From: Nonomuraea pusilla
Lineage (GTDB): Bacteria > Actinomycetota > Actinomycetes > Streptosporangiales > Streptosporangiaceae
Direction: 5' to 3'
Length of the DNA stretch: 64,000 nucleotides
NCBI RefSeq assembly: GCF_900109355.1
Contig: NZ_FOBF01000004.1
Coordinates: 496,001-560,000 of the forward strand
Shown here: piece by piece, positions 1 through 7,917 of the stretch
How positions within the stretch are numbered: position 1 is the stretch's first letter
Layout: each line of letters begins with the position of its first letter
Position numbers and translations under genes: made by a program
Notes under the pieces: generated by a model
The model's input: only the letters and a program-made list of their open reading frames with translations
The model's database searches: none
What the model was told of the DNA's origin: nothing

Positions 1-1
1 G

Positions 2-1363
2 CCCTCCGCCCGCACGCCCTTCAAGGGCGGGTTCGCCCCGGTGACCGAGGAGGTGACCGCCTTCGACCTGGAGGTGACCGGCCGCATCCCCGCCGAGCTG
101 AACGGCCGCTACCTGCGCAACGGCCCCAACCCGCTCAGCCTCGACGACCCCAGCGCCTCCCACCTGTTCATCGGCGAGGGCATGGTGCACGGCGTGCGCC
201 TGCGCGACGGCCGCGCCGAGTGGTACCGCAACCGGTGGGTGCGCAGCGCCGAGGTCGCGCGGCGGCTCGGGGAGGAGCCGAGGCCGGGGCCCGTGCACGC
301 CGGCATGGACTTCGCCGCCAACACCCACGTCATCGGCCTGGCCGGCCGCACGTTCGCCTGCGTGGAGGCGGGGGCGCTGCCGTACGAGCTGAGCTACGAG
401 CTCGACACGATCGGCCCCAGCGACTTCGGCGGCGGCCTGCCGGGCGGGTTCGCCGCGCACACCCACCTCGACCCGGGCACCGGCGAACTGCACGCCCTGG
501 CCTACTTCTTCGGCTGGGACCACCACCAGCACCTCGTGCTCGACCGGAAGGGCACGGTGACGCAGGTCAGGAACATCCCCGTCGCCGACGCGCCCATGCT
601 GCACGACTTCGCGCTCACCGAACGGTACGTCGTGATCTACGACCTGCCGGTGACGTTCAGCATGGCCCACGCCGAGCGGGGCGTGAAGCTGCCGTACGCG
701 TGGAACGAGGACCACGGCGCGCGCGTCGGGCTGCTCTCGCGCGAGACGGGCGACGTGCGGTGGGTGGAGGTCCCGCAGTGCTGGGTCTTCCACACCCTCA
801 ACGCCTACGACGACGGCGACCAGGTGGTGGTGGACGTGGTCCGCTACCCGAGGCGGTTCGTGGACGCCCGGCTCGACCTGGGCGGCTCGCCCACGCTCGA
901 CCGCTGGCGGATCGACCCGCGCGCCGGCACCGTCACCGAGACGCGGCTGGACGACCGGCCGCAGGAGTTCCCGCGCATGGACGAGCGGCTCACCGGCCGC
1001 CCGTACCGCTACGGCTACACCGTCACCACGACCGACCTCAAGGACGTCTTCCCCGAGGAGCAGGAGATGGAGGCGCTGCCGGACGACGCCTTCGACAACA
1101 CGCTCATCAAGCACGACCTGGAGCGCGGCACGGGCGAGGCGCGGGTGTTCGGCCGGGGCGCGTACGTCGGTGAGCCGGTGTTCGTGGACGCGGGCGAGGC
1201 CGAGGACGACGGGTACGTGATGTCCTTCGTCAACAACCCCGACAGGGGCGCGGCCGACCTGGTGATCCTGTCGGCGCAGGACTTCACCGGCGACCCCGTG
1301 GCCGTCGTGCACCTGCCGGCCAGGGTGCCGCTCGGCTTCCACGGGAGCTGGATCGCCGACTGA
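2..1363 (+). CDS. Carotenoid oxygenase (RPE65/CCD family), 5' end outside the window
   Basis: Iron(II)-dependent oxygenase that cleaves conjugated double bonds of carotenoids, apocarotenoids or stilbene-like substrates; cytosolic or membrane-associated. The reading frame is open to the left edge, where it encodes PFKGGFAPVTEE, the usual N-terminal family motif (GNFAPV), so the GTG at 41 is internal and only a few dozen residues are missing. The four iron-binding histidines can be placed in AAHTHLD, MLHDFAL, VFHTLNAY and, at the extreme C-terminus, GFHGSW, all typical. NGPNP near the start is also a family hallmark. Substrate cannot be told from sequence. It is followed after 61 bases by cmk, which is probably a separate transcription unit. 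Family assignment is secure; the exact reaction is not. Confidence 0.9.
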   Translation, partial: PSARTPFKGGFAPVTEEVTAFDLEVTGRIPAELNGRYLRNGPNPLSLDDPSASHLFIGEGMVHGVRLRDGRAEWYRNRWVRSAEVARRLGEEPRPGPVHAGMDFAANTHVIGLAGRTFACVEAGALPYELSYELDTIGPSDFGGGLPGGFAAHTHLDPGTGELHALAYFFGWDHHQHLVLDRKGTVTQVRNIPVADAPMLHDFALTERYVVIYDLPVTFSMAHAERGVKLPYAWNEDHGARVGLLSRETGDVRWVEVPQCWVFHTLNAYDDGDQVVVDVVRYPRRFVDARLDLGGSPTLDRWRIDPRAGTVTETRLDDRPQEFPRMDERLTGRPYRYGYTVTTTDLKDVFPEEQEMEALPDDAFDNTLIKHDLERGTGEARVFGRGAYVGEPVFVDAGEAEDDGYVMSFVNNPDRGAADLVILSAQDFTGDPVAVVHLPARVPLGFHGSWIAD

Positions 1364-1385
1364 ACGAATGCTCCCGACGCGGTAG

Positions 1386-1416
1386 CCTCTTCAGGTTGGA
1401 CGTCAACGTGAAGAGG
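1386..1416 (+). promoter_or_regulatory. Inverted repeat over the cmk ribosome-binding region
   Basis: CCTCTTCA (1386-1393) is the exact reverse complement of TGAAGAGG (1409-1416), with a 15-base loop. The right arm runs into the purine-rich Shine-Dalgarno stretch GAGGGAGAGG (1413-1422) of cmk, whose GTG starts at 1425. It could be a weak terminator of the upstream gene or could partly mask the cmk ribosome site; the sequence alone does not decide. Confidence 0.35.
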
Positions 1417-1424
1417 GAGAGGCC

Positions 1425-2081
1425 GTGGCCGGTCTGGTCGTCGCCATGGACGGCCCTTCGGGGTCGGGCAAGTCGAGCGTCTCGCGCGGGGTCGCCCGCG
1501 CGCTGGGCCTGCGTTACCTCGACACCGGGGCCATGTACCGCGCGATGACCTGGTGGATGCTGCGGCAGGGGGTCGACGTCGCCGACGCCGCCGCCGTCGC
1601 GGCCCGCTGCGGCGAGCCGGCCCTCGTGTCCGGCACCGACCCCGATGCCCCCGCCATCCACGTCGACGGCGTCGACGTCGCGGGGCCCATCAGGCAGGCC
1701 GACGTCACCGGCGCCGTCTCCGCGGTCGCCGCCGTGCCCGAGGTGCGGCGGCGGCTCGTCGCGCTCCAGCGGGAGATCGTCGGCGACGGCGACATCGTGG
1801 TCGAGGGCCGTGACATCGGCACGGTCGTCTGCCCCGACGCCGGCGTCAAGGTCTACCTGACGGCGAGCGCCGAGGCGCGCGCCAGGCGGCGCAGCGCCGA
1901 GGTCACGGGCTCCACGGTGGAGGCGCAGCAGGCCGACATGGCCAGGCGTGACACCCTGGACTCAACACGCACGACCGATCCACTCTCGATGGCGGCTGGC
2001 GCCGTCGAGCTCGACACCACGGAGCTGACCCTCGACGAGGTCATCGCCGAGGTGCTGAGACTGGTCAAGGAGCGCACCTGA
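1425..2081 (+). CDS. cmk: Cytidylate kinase
   Basis: Phosphorylates CMP and dCMP to the diphosphates with ATP, in pyrimidine nucleotide salvage and synthesis; cytosolic. The 218-residue length is normal. The P-loop GPSGSGKSSVSR lies at residues 7-18, followed by the substrate-site motif DTGAMYRAM and by EGRDIGTVV, all diagnostic of the Cmk family. The GTG start is preceded by GAGGGAGAGG, and no other in-frame start gives the P-loop its usual N-terminal position. der begins 31 bases downstream; the cmk-der order is conserved in actinobacteria, so the two are probably cotranscribed. Confidence 0.97.
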   Translation: MAGLVVAMDGPSGSGKSSVSRGVARALGLRYLDTGAMYRAMTWWMLRQGVDVADAAAVAARCGEPALVSGTDPDAPAIHVDGVDVAGPIRQADVTGAVSAVAAVPEVRRRLVALQREIVGDGDIVVEGRDIGTVVCPDAGVKVYLTASAEARARRRSAEVTGSTVEAQQADMARRDTLDSTRTTDPLSMAAGAVELDTTELTLDEVIAEVLRLVKERT

Positions 2082-2112
2082 CCGGTGCGGTACTCATTAA
2101 GGACGAAATATC

Positions 2113-3504
2113 GTGTCAACGGGGGATTGGGTCGAGGCCGAGCTCGACGACCTTGAGATCACCGAACACGACGACAGCACCCCGCTGCCCGTCGTGGCCA
2201 TCGTGGGCCGCCCGAACGTCGGCAAGTCCACCCTGGTCAACCGCATCATCGGCCGCCGCGAGGCGGTCGTCGAAGACGTGCCCGGCGTCACCCGCGACCG
2301 CGTGACGTACGACGGCAACTGGCGCGGGCGGCGCTTCACCGTCGTCGACACCGGCGGCTGGGACCCCGACGCCACCGGCATGGGCCTGCGCATCGCCGAG
2401 CAGGCGCAGGTCGCCGTCGAGCTGGCCGACGTCATCGTGTTCGTCGTCGACGCCACCGTGGGCGCCACCGACGCCGACGAGATCGTCGGCTCCGTGCTGC
2501 GCCAGTCCGGCAAGCCCGTCATCCTGGCCGCCAACAAGGTCGACAACCAGCAGCTCGAACTGGAGGCCGCGGCGCTGTGGTCGCTCGGCCTCGGCGAGCC
2601 GTACCCCGTCTCCGCCCTGCACGGCCGCGCCAGCGGCGACCTGCTCGACGTCGTCCTCGACGCGCTGCCCGAGACGCCCGCCCAGACGTTCGGCACCGTG
2701 CGCGGGCCCGCCAGGGTCGCGCTGCTCGGCAAGCCGAACGTCGGCAAGTCCTCCCTGCTCAACAAGCTCGCGGGGGAGGAGCGGGTGCTCGTCGACCCCA
2801 TGGCCGGCACCACCCGCGACCCCGTCGACGAGCTGATCGAGCTGGGCGGGCGCACCTGGCGCTTCGTCGACACCGCCGGCATCCGGCGGCGCGACCGCGA
2901 GCTGCAGGGCGCCGACTTCTACGCCGCCATGCGCACCAGGGCCGCGCTCGAACGGTGCGAGGTGGCGATCGTCCTCATCGACGCCAGCGAGCCGCTCACC
3001 GAGCAGGACCTCCGCATCATCGGCCTGGTCATCGAGTCCGGGCGGGCGATGGTGGTGGCCTTCAACAAGTGGGACCTCGTCGACGAGGACCGCCGCTACT
3101 ACCTGGAGAAGGAGATCGACCGGCAGCTCGTCCGCACCCCGTGGGCGCTGCGGGTCAACATCTCCGCCATGACCGGGCGGCACGTCGACCGGCTCGTCCC
3201 GGCGCTGGAGAAGGCGCTCGACTCGTGGTCCACGCGGGTGCCCACGGCCAGGCTCAACGCGTTCCTGACCGAGCTCGTCCAGCAGACGCCGCCTCCCGTC
3301 CGCGGCGGCAAGCAGCCGAAGATCCTGTTCGCCACGCAGGCGTCCGTCGAGCCGCCCAAGTTCGTGCTGTTCACGTCCGGGTGGCTGGAGGAGACGTACC
3401 GGCGCTTCATCGAACGGCGCATCCGCGAGGAGTTCGGCTTCGCCGGGTCCCCGATCGAGGTCACCATGAAGATCCGCGAGAAGCGCCCCAAGAAGGACAA
3501 GTGA
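2113..3504 (+). CDS. der: Ribosome biogenesis GTPase Der (EngA)
   Basis: Essential GTPase with two tandem G domains that helps assemble the 50S ribosomal subunit. The 463-residue protein has a first G1 motif [10 protein letters not shown] near residue 32 with DTGG and NKVD, a second G1 motif [11 protein letters not shown] near residue 205 with DTAG and NKWD, and a C-terminal KH-like domain containing the family signature for RNA contact, ending in a lysine-rich tail. The GTG start follows AAGGACG a few bases upstream. Length and motif order match full-length actinobacterial Der. It is the last gene before the T-box leader of the next gene. Confidence 0.97.
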   Translation: MSTGDWVEAELDDLEITEHDDSTPLPVVAIVGRPNVGKSTLVNRIIGRREAVVEDVPGVTRDRVTYDGNWRGRRFTVVDTGGWDPDATGMGLRIAEQAQVAVELADVIVFVVDATVGATDADEIVGSVLRQSGKPVILAANKVDNQQLELEAAALWSLGLGEPYPVSALHGRASGDLLDVVLDALPETPAQTFGTVRGPARVALLGKPNVGKSSLLNKLAGEERVLVDPMAGTTRDPVDELIELGGRTWRFVDTAGIRRRDRELQGADFYAAMRTRAALERCEVAIVLIDASEPLTEQDLRIIGLVIESGRAMVVAFNKWDLVDEDRRYYLEKEIDRQLVRTPWALRVNISAMTGRHVDRLVPALEKALDSWSTRVPTARLNAFLTELVQQTPPPVRGGKQPKILFATQASVEPPKFVLFTSGWLEETYRRFIERRIREEFGFAGSPIEVTMKIREKRPKKDK

Positions 3505-3537
3505 CCCGCGTCAGGAGTTAGGATCTGACGCAAACGT

Positions 3538-3775
3538 TGACGGAGACGAGTAGCCAGCGGGCCGCACGGGCCCAGAGAGCCGCCGGAAGCTGCGAAGGCG
3601 GCCCCGTGTCCCGCTGGTGAAGACACTCCCGAGTGCGGGGAGGAAATGCCCCGCCGGTCCGACCCCCGTCATCGGGTCATCGAGGCCGCCCCTCGCGGGC
3701 GGTGAAAGTGCGGTGGCACCGGGAGCTCCCTTCTCCCCCGCACTCCCAAGGGGTCATGCACTTCCTTGAGGAGCT
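3538..3775 (+). ncRNA. T-box leader RNA with Asp (GAC) specifier, upstream of aspS2
   Basis: A complete T-box-like leader occupies the 274-base gap before the aspartyl-tRNA synthetase. Stem I: CCAGCGGG (3554-3561) pairs with CCCGCTGG (3610-3617); GCACGGG (3564-3570) pairs with CCCGTGT (3603-3609); GCCGCC (3579-3584) pairs with GGCGGC (3597-3602). AGAGAG (3574-3579) sits where the conserved distal bulge motif belongs. AGTA (3549-3552) and GAA (3619-3621) are the two sides of the loop-E motif flanking the specifier loop, and the three bases after GAA are GAC (3622-3624), an aspartate codon. The T-box core AAAGTGCGGTGGCACC (3705-3720) contains the UGGC bulge that pairs with the uncharged tRNA 3' end. 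The expected function is to raise synthetase output when tRNA-Asp is uncharged. Confidence 0.88.
3707..3775 (+). promoter_or_regulatory. Alternative structures of the T-box: possible Shine-Dalgarno sequestrator
   Basis: Two alternatives are visible. AGTGCGG (3707-3713) can pair with CCGCACT (3738-3744), and AGCTCC (3724-3729) is complementary to GGAGCT (3770-3775), which is the Shine-Dalgarno of the ATG at 3779. There is no run of T after either stem, so control is more likely at translation start than by transcription termination, as known for the ileS T-boxes of actinobacteria. The choice of mechanism is inference. Confidence 0.55.
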
Positions 3776-3778
3776 GTA

Positions 3779-5044
3779 ATGATCTCTCGTGTCCTGTCGG
3801 CGGAGCTCGCGCAGCACGCCGGCCAACGAGTGACGATCGCCGGCTGGGTGCACCGCCGGCGACACCTGAAGTCCGTCTCCTTCCTCGTCGTCCGCGACCG
3901 CTCCGGGCTGGCCCAGGCCGTCACCGACCTGCCCGACCTGCCCACCGAGGAGAGCGTCGTCGAGGTCACCGGCACCGTCGAGGTCAACTCGCGCGCCCCC
4001 GGCGGCGTCGAGCTGGTCCGGCCCGAGATCGAGGTCGTGTCCGCGCCCGCCGAGGCGCCCCCGTTCGACCTGTACCGTCCCGTGGTCACCGCGTCGCTCC
4101 CGACCGTGCTCGACCACGCGCCGGTGACACTGCGCCATCCGCGCCTGCGGGCGCCGCTGGAGATCTCCGCGGCGAGCGTCGCCGGGTTCCGCCAGGCGCT
4201 CGACCGGCTCGGCTTCACCGAGATCCACACGCCGAAGATCGTCGCCTCGGCCACCGAGTCCGGCGCGAACGTGTTCGGCATCGACTACTTCGGCCGGCCC
4301 GCCTACCTCGCCCAGTCGCCCCAGTTCTACAAGCAGGCGATGGTCGGCGTGTTCGAGCGGGTGTACGAGGTGGGGCCGGTCTTCCGGGCCGAACCCCACG
4401 ACACCGTCCGCCACCTCGCCCAGTACACCAGCCTCGACGCCGAACTCGGCTTCGTCCGCGACCACCGCGACGTCATGGCGGTGCTGCGCGAGGCCGTCGC
4501 CGGCATGCTGGAGTCGGTACGCGCCCGCGCCTCCCACGCCGTGGAACTGCTCGGCGCAGCCCTGCCCGAGGTGCCCGCCGAGATCCCGGCCGTGCACTTC
4601 AGCGAGGCGCAGCGGCTGACCGGTGAGTCGGAGCCCGACCTCTCGCCCGCCCAGGAACGGTGGCTGTCGGAGTGGGCGCTGCGCGAACACGGCTCCGAGT
4701 TCCTGTTCGTCACCGGCTACCCGATGGCCAAACGGCCCTTCTACACCCACCCCGACCCCGACAGGCCCGGCTACACCAACGGTTTCGACCTGCTGTTCCG
4801 CGGCCTCGAACTGGTGACGGGCGGGCAGCGGCTCCACCGGTACGACGACTACGTGCGGGCCCTCGCCGAGCGCGGGGAGTCGCTGGAGCCGTACGAGGGC
4901 TACCTGCAGGCGTTCCGCTACGGGATGCCGCCGCACGGCGGGTTCGCGCTCGGCCTGGAACGCTGGACGGCCCGCCTCACCGGGGCCGCCAACATCCGCC
5001 AGACGACGGCGTTCCCGAGGGACCTGCACCGCCTCTCACCCTGA
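3779..5044 (+). CDS. aspS2: Aspartate--tRNA ligase, short archaeal-type (AspRS2, possibly non-discriminating)
   Basis: Class II synthetase that charges tRNA-Asp and, in non-discriminating members, tRNA-Asn for later transamidation. The 421-residue length is that of the archaeal/eukaryotic type; bacterial AspRS is near 590 residues with a GAD insertion, which is absent here. An N-terminal OB-fold anticodon domain (residues 1-100, GWVHRRRHLKSVSFLVVRD) precedes the catalytic core with motif 1 (RLGFTEIHTPKI), motif 2 (GPVFRAEPHDTVRHL) and motif 3 (GLERWTARLTG). The ATG follows GAGGAGCTGTA. Its own T-box leader with a GAC specifier supports the aspartate assignment. An archaeal-type AspRS in an actinomycete is probably a second copy acquired by transfer; whether it discriminates Asp from Asn tRNA cannot be read here. 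Confidence 0.93.
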   Translation: MISRVLSAELAQHAGQRVTIAGWVHRRRHLKSVSFLVVRDRSGLAQAVTDLPDLPTEESVVEVTGTVEVNSRAPGGVELVRPEIEVVSAPAEAPPFDLYRPVVTASLPTVLDHAPVTLRHPRLRAPLEISAASVAGFRQALDRLGFTEIHTPKIVASATESGANVFGIDYFGRPAYLAQSPQFYKQAMVGVFERVYEVGPVFRAEPHDTVRHLAQYTSLDAELGFVRDHRDVMAVLREAVAGMLESVRARASHAVELLGAALPEVPAEIPAVHFSEAQRLTGESEPDLSPAQERWLSEWALREHGSEFLFVTGYPMAKRPFYTHPDPDRPGYTNGFDLLFRGLELVTGGQRLHRYDDYVRALAERGESLEPYEGYLQAFRYGMPPHGGFALGLERWTARLTGAANIRQTTAFPRDLHRLSP

Positions 5045-5052
5045 CCTCCGGG

Positions 5053-5086
5053 CGCACGCGCGGGGGCGGCGTCCCTCGCGCGTGCG
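5053..5086 (+). terminator. Hairpin after aspS2
   Basis: CGCACGCGCG (5053-5062) and CGCGCGTGCG (5077-5086) form a perfect 10-bp stem nine bases after the aspS2 stop, and GGGG/CCC inside can extend it. There is no T-run, as is common for terminators of GC-rich actinomycetes. Confidence 0.6.
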
Positions 5087-5091
5087 TCCCC

Positions 5092-5168
5092 CGCGGGTCC
5101 TTCGCGGGTCCTTCGCGGGTCCTTCGCGGGTCCTTCGCGGGTTCTCCGCGGGTCCTTCGCGGGTCCGC
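5092..5168. repeat. 11-bp tandem repeat, seven units
   Basis: The unit CGCGGGTCCTT is repeated head to tail seven times with period 11; units five and seven carry changes. It lies between the aspS2 hairpin and the end of the convergent NmrA-like gene. No coding function is apparent because the period is not a multiple of three. A slipped-strand minisatellite is the simplest reading. Confidence 0.9.
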
Positions 5169-5188
5169 CTGGGACGACGCGGTGGCGC

Positions 5189-6067
5189 TCAGGCGAGGAC
5201 AGCGGGTTTGAGCACCTCCTCGCACCACTGCCGGAAGCCGGTGGGCGTGGTGGACCGCGGGCTGCGCGGCTCGGCGTCGTAGGCGCCCCGTTCGACCGCG
5301 GCCGCCATGTCCACGATTCCCCGCGCCCAGGCCTCGGTCATGCCGTGCCGCGTCAGGGTGGCCACGTAGGCATCGCCGGGAACCTGCTGGAAGCGGACGG
5401 GTCGCCCCAGCACCTGCGACATGATCTCGGCCATGTCGTGGTGGGACAGGTCCTCGGGGCCGTGGATCGGCACGCTGTCCTGTCCGCTCCAGGAGTCGTC
5501 GAGCAGCAGCTCGGCCGCGATCGCGGCGATGTCACGCGTGGAGCAGACGGGGACCTTGTGATCCCCGGACACCGGCGAGAAGAAGACGCCCTGGCTCCTG
5601 ATCGGCTCGACCTGCTGGAGCAGGTTCTCCATGAACCCCGGCGGGCACAGCGAGCGGTAGCTCACACCGGTGCTCTCGACCAGATCGTCCATGGCGAAGA
5701 TCGCGGAGATCTGCCCGGCGTTCCTGGCCGTCCCGCGCCCCAGGCTGGAGACACCGATCACGCGCTTGACGCCCTGGCTGGTGATCGCCTCGCACAGCGG
5801 GCGGACGAAGTCCAGGGTGTGGCCCGGGATGCTGCGGGCGCGCGGGTTCGGAGGCACGAGCCAGAACACGGTGTCAGCGCCGGTCAGGGCGTCGTTGACG
5901 ACGCCGACGTCGTCGGTCGATCCCCGTACGATCTCGACGCGCTCGCGTACCTGAGGGGGAAGGCGCGACGGCTCCCGCGCTATCACCCGGATCGGTTCCC
6001 CTGAGGTGAGGACGTTCGCGAGGACCTGGCTGCCGATCTGGCCGGTGGGAGTGGTGATGACGATCAC
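5189..6067 (-). CDS. NmrA/NAD(P)-binding family protein (SDR-like, QOR2 type)
   Basis: Atypical short-chain dehydrogenase fold protein binding NAD(P)H, often a quinone or aldehyde reductase or a redox sensor. The 292-residue product opens with VITTPTGQIGSQVL, the glycine-rich dinucleotide loop of the NmrA family, followed by the usual segment VRGSTDD and FWLVPPNP. The GTG start at 6065-6067 has GAGG five bases upstream. It is monocistronic and faces a TTGACA-type promoter in the region 6117-6145. Related genes are commonly controlled by a divergent HxlR or TetR regulator; here the neighbouring DNA holds only a decayed regulator-like segment. Family is sure; substrate is unknown. Confidence 0.85.
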   Translation of the reverse strand: MIVITTPTGQIGSQVLANVLTSGEPIRVIAREPSRLPPQVRERVEIVRGSTDDVGVVNDALTGADTVFWLVPPNPRARSIPGHTLDFVRPLCEAITSQGVKRVIGVSSLGRGTARNAGQISAIFAMDDLVESTGVSYRSLCPPGFMENLLQQVEPIRSQGVFFSPVSGDHKVPVCSTRDIAAIAAELLLDDSWSGQDSVPIHGPEDLSHHDMAEIMSQVLGRPVRFQQVPGDAYVATLTRHGMTEAWARGIVDMAAAVERGAYDAEPRSPRSTTPTGFRQWCEEVLKPAVLA

Positions 6068-6077
6068 AAGACCTCAT

Positions 6078-6145
6078 TTCCGGAACCGGAACTCCAATTC
6101 CTGTTGGCCTCGCGCACGTTACGGAACTAAGATTCCGGTTGTCAA
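6078..6145 (-). promoter_or_regulatory. Promoter and GGAA/TTCC inverted repeats of the NmrA-like gene
   Basis: On the minus strand a perfect -35 TTGACA (6140-6145) is followed after 17 bases by GTAACG (6117-6122) as a weak -10. Two short inverted repeats of similar form, GGAA-N6-TTCC around 6088-6101 and GGAAC-N5-TTCC around 6123-6136, flank the -10, as expected of an operator. The regulator is unknown. Confidence 0.45.
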
Positions 6146-6147
6146 GC

Positions 6148-6898
6148 GGCGCTGAAGGCCTGGGAGCGACGACCGAGACCGGACGACCTGGAACGGGAGC
6201 ACATCCAGCAGCAGAACGCCCAGTTCGCCGAGGCCCGCACCGGCATCATCGACCACGCCGTGGCGACCCCCATGGGCATCGCGGACGGCGCCGTCGCGGG
6301 CGTCTCGCATCATGGACCGCGCCGTCCCGGCCTTCAGGCGCATCATGGACGGCGCCGTCCCGGCCTTCGGGCGCATCATGGACCGTGCTGTCGCGGCGGT
6401 CATGCGGATCGTGGGCCGTGCTGTCGCGCCCTTCAGGGGGATCATCCACCCCCGCCGTCGAGGCCGGCCGGGTGCGCGCCGGCCTCACCGTCGCCGAGTT
6501 CACCACGGTGGCCGGCGGCATCATCTCCACCATGTCCTTCAAGCCGTCGGCGCCGCGGACCGGCGGCGCCACCTCCAGCTCGCGCTCGACGGCATCGGCG
6601 AACCCCCGGAAGGCGCCGCCGAGGCAGGCCGCGCACCTCGCCGCCCCGCCGGTGCCGGCCCAACAAGCCGCGGGAGATGGAGGGTGCGCCACCTGGACCC
6701 GCCTGTATCGCCCGATCGAACCTCCCGGCCGCCCTCTCGGCGCGCCTCGGCCCCGGCGCCGCGCTGCCGGATCTCGGCGAATCCTTCTTCGGGTACTCCG
6801 GCGCCGGCTCGAACAGCTCTGCCCCCGGGGGCCGGCGCCTGACCCCGGCCGCGCCAGGGTCGGGCAGCGATGCGCCGGCCAACGCGGAGCGCGCGCGT
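6148..6898 (+). pseudogene. Decayed regulator-like region without an intact gene
   Basis: This 750-base gap has no reading frame with normal start, codon pattern and stop. Protein-like pieces appear in different frames: a hydrophilic helical segment with ALKAWERRPRPDDLEREHIQ (about 6149-6210), then, after a block of 33-bp repeats, RAGLTVAEFTTVAGGIISTM (about 6473-6533), which resembles the C-terminal region of TetR-type regulators, and LQLALDGIGEPPEGA in yet another frame (about 6575-6620). I read it as the frameshifted remains of a regulator disrupted by repeat growth. The family is a guess from the C-terminal piece only. Confidence 0.4.
6308..6472. repeat. 33-bp imperfect tandem repeat, five units
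   Basis: Units begin at 6308, 6341, 6374, 6407 and 6440, each 33 bases, with consensus CATCATGGACCGCGCCGTCC followed by CGGCCTTCAGGCG. Because 33 is a multiple of three the repeat reads through as an 11-residue repeat (RIMDRAVPAFR) in one plus frame. Units 3-5 are progressively diverged. Confidence 0.85.
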
Positions 6899-7306
6899 TC
6901 AGTCGATGATCGCCGTGGCCTCGACCTCGACCAGGTGCTCGGGAACGTCCAGCGCCGCGACGCCCAGCAGCGTGCCCGGCGGCACCGGCGTGACGCCCAG
7001 CTTCGCGGCCGCCCGCGAGATGCCCTCCATGAGCTGGGGCATCTTGTCGGGAGTCCAGCCGACGACGTGGATGGTCAGTTTCGCCACGTCGTCGAAGGAC
7101 GCCCCGACCCCGGCCAGGGCGGTGCCGACGTTGAGGTAGCACTGCTCGACCTGGGCCGCGAGGTCGCCGACGCCGACCGTGACCCCGTCGGCGTCCCAGG
7201 CGACCTGCCCCGCGATGAAGACGAGCTTCGACCCGGTCGCGATCGACACCTGCCGGTAGGCGTCGATCTGCGGCAATCCAGGGGGGTTCACCAGCGTGAT
7301 GGCCAT
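6899..7306 (-). CDS. RidA family protein (YjgF/YER057c/UK114)
   Basis: Members hydrolyse reactive enamines and imines released by PLP enzymes, or act as related deaminases; cytosolic trimers. The 135-residue product carries the family pattern: FIAGQVAWDADG, a central helix with NVGTALAGVGAS, LTIHVV and the C-terminal GVAALDVPEHLVEVEATAII. The usual catalytic arginine motif (R..PP.RS.V) of true RidA is replaced by PPGTLLGVAAL, so this is a Rid-like subgroup member and may not have the classic imine deaminase activity. The ATG at 7304-7306 is chosen because AAGGAG lies eight bases upstream; an ATG two codons earlier is too close to it. Divergent from an HxlR-type regulator that probably controls it. 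Confidence 0.85.
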   Translation of the reverse strand: MAITLVNPPGLPQIDAYRQVSIATGSKLVFIAGQVAWDADGVTVGVGDLAAQVEQCYLNVGTALAGVGASFDDVAKLTIHVVGWTPDKMPQLMEGISRAAAKLGVTPVPPGTLLGVAALDVPEHLVEVEATAIID

Positions 7307-7418
7307 GCGCATATCTCCTTGTCCATGAGGGCTGTTTGCTCTCTTGTGGTTACTTGGAAACTGTAGGAGAGTGTGCGATGACATGGAAGAACGCACTTTT
7401 CAGTGACCGAGGAACCTC

Positions 7419-7799
7419 ATGGTGACCAAACAGTTCACGGGCTCGCCCCAGGACGCCGACCTGACCCGCGCCGACTCGCTCGCCCGCGAGATCTTCTCGG
7501 ACGTCGCCAACAAGTGGGCCCTCCTGATCATCGAGGCCCTGGGGGACGGCACCCTGCGCTTCAGCGAGCTGCGGGGCGAGATCGAGGGCATCAGCCACAA
7601 GATGCTCACCCAGAACCTGCGCATGCTGGAACGCAACGGCCTGGTCGAGCGGACCGTGCACCCCACCGTGCCGCCGCGGGTCGAGTACACCCTCACCGAG
7701 CCGGGCCGGGGCCTGCGGGCGACGGTTGACGCCATGTGCGACTGGACCCACCGCTACCTCGGAGACATCGAGGACTCCCGCCGCCGCTTCGACGCCTGA
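7419..7799 (+). CDS. HxlR-family winged-helix transcriptional regulator
   Basis: Small (126 residues) DNA-binding protein of the HxlR group, typically redox, aldehyde or aromatic-responsive. The HxlR core is plain: VANKWALLIIEALGDGTLRF, FSELRGEIEGISHKMLTQNL (recognition helix region) and LVERTVHPTVPPRVEYTLTE as the wing. ATG is preceded by GAGGA with six bases spacing. It is transcribed away from the RidA-like gene with 112 bases between starts, the standard arrangement for local regulation. No conserved sensing cysteine is present near the N-terminus, so a thiol switch is not supported. Confidence 0.9.
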   Translation: MVTKQFTGSPQDADLTRADSLAREIFSDVANKWALLIIEALGDGTLRFSELRGEIEGISHKMLTQNLRMLERNGLVERTVHPTVPPRVEYTLTEPGRGLRATVDAMCDWTHRYLGDIEDSRRRFDA

Positions 7800-7872
7800 C
7801 CGGTGCGGCCTGCCTGAAGGCGAGCGGCATGAGCGGGGCGCGGGGCGCCCGGCCACCGGTGGGGGCCGCCTC

Positions 7873-7899
7873 GCCTGGCCCCCTGTCGCCGGGCCAGGC
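7873..7899. terminator. Convergent hairpin between HxlR gene and MFS gene
   Basis: GCCTGGCCC (7873-7881) and GGGCCAGGC (7891-7899) form a perfect 9-bp stem with a 9-base loop between two convergent genes; it can serve both strands. Confidence 0.55.
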
Positions 7900-7917
7900 C
7901 CGTAGCCGGAGAACAGC

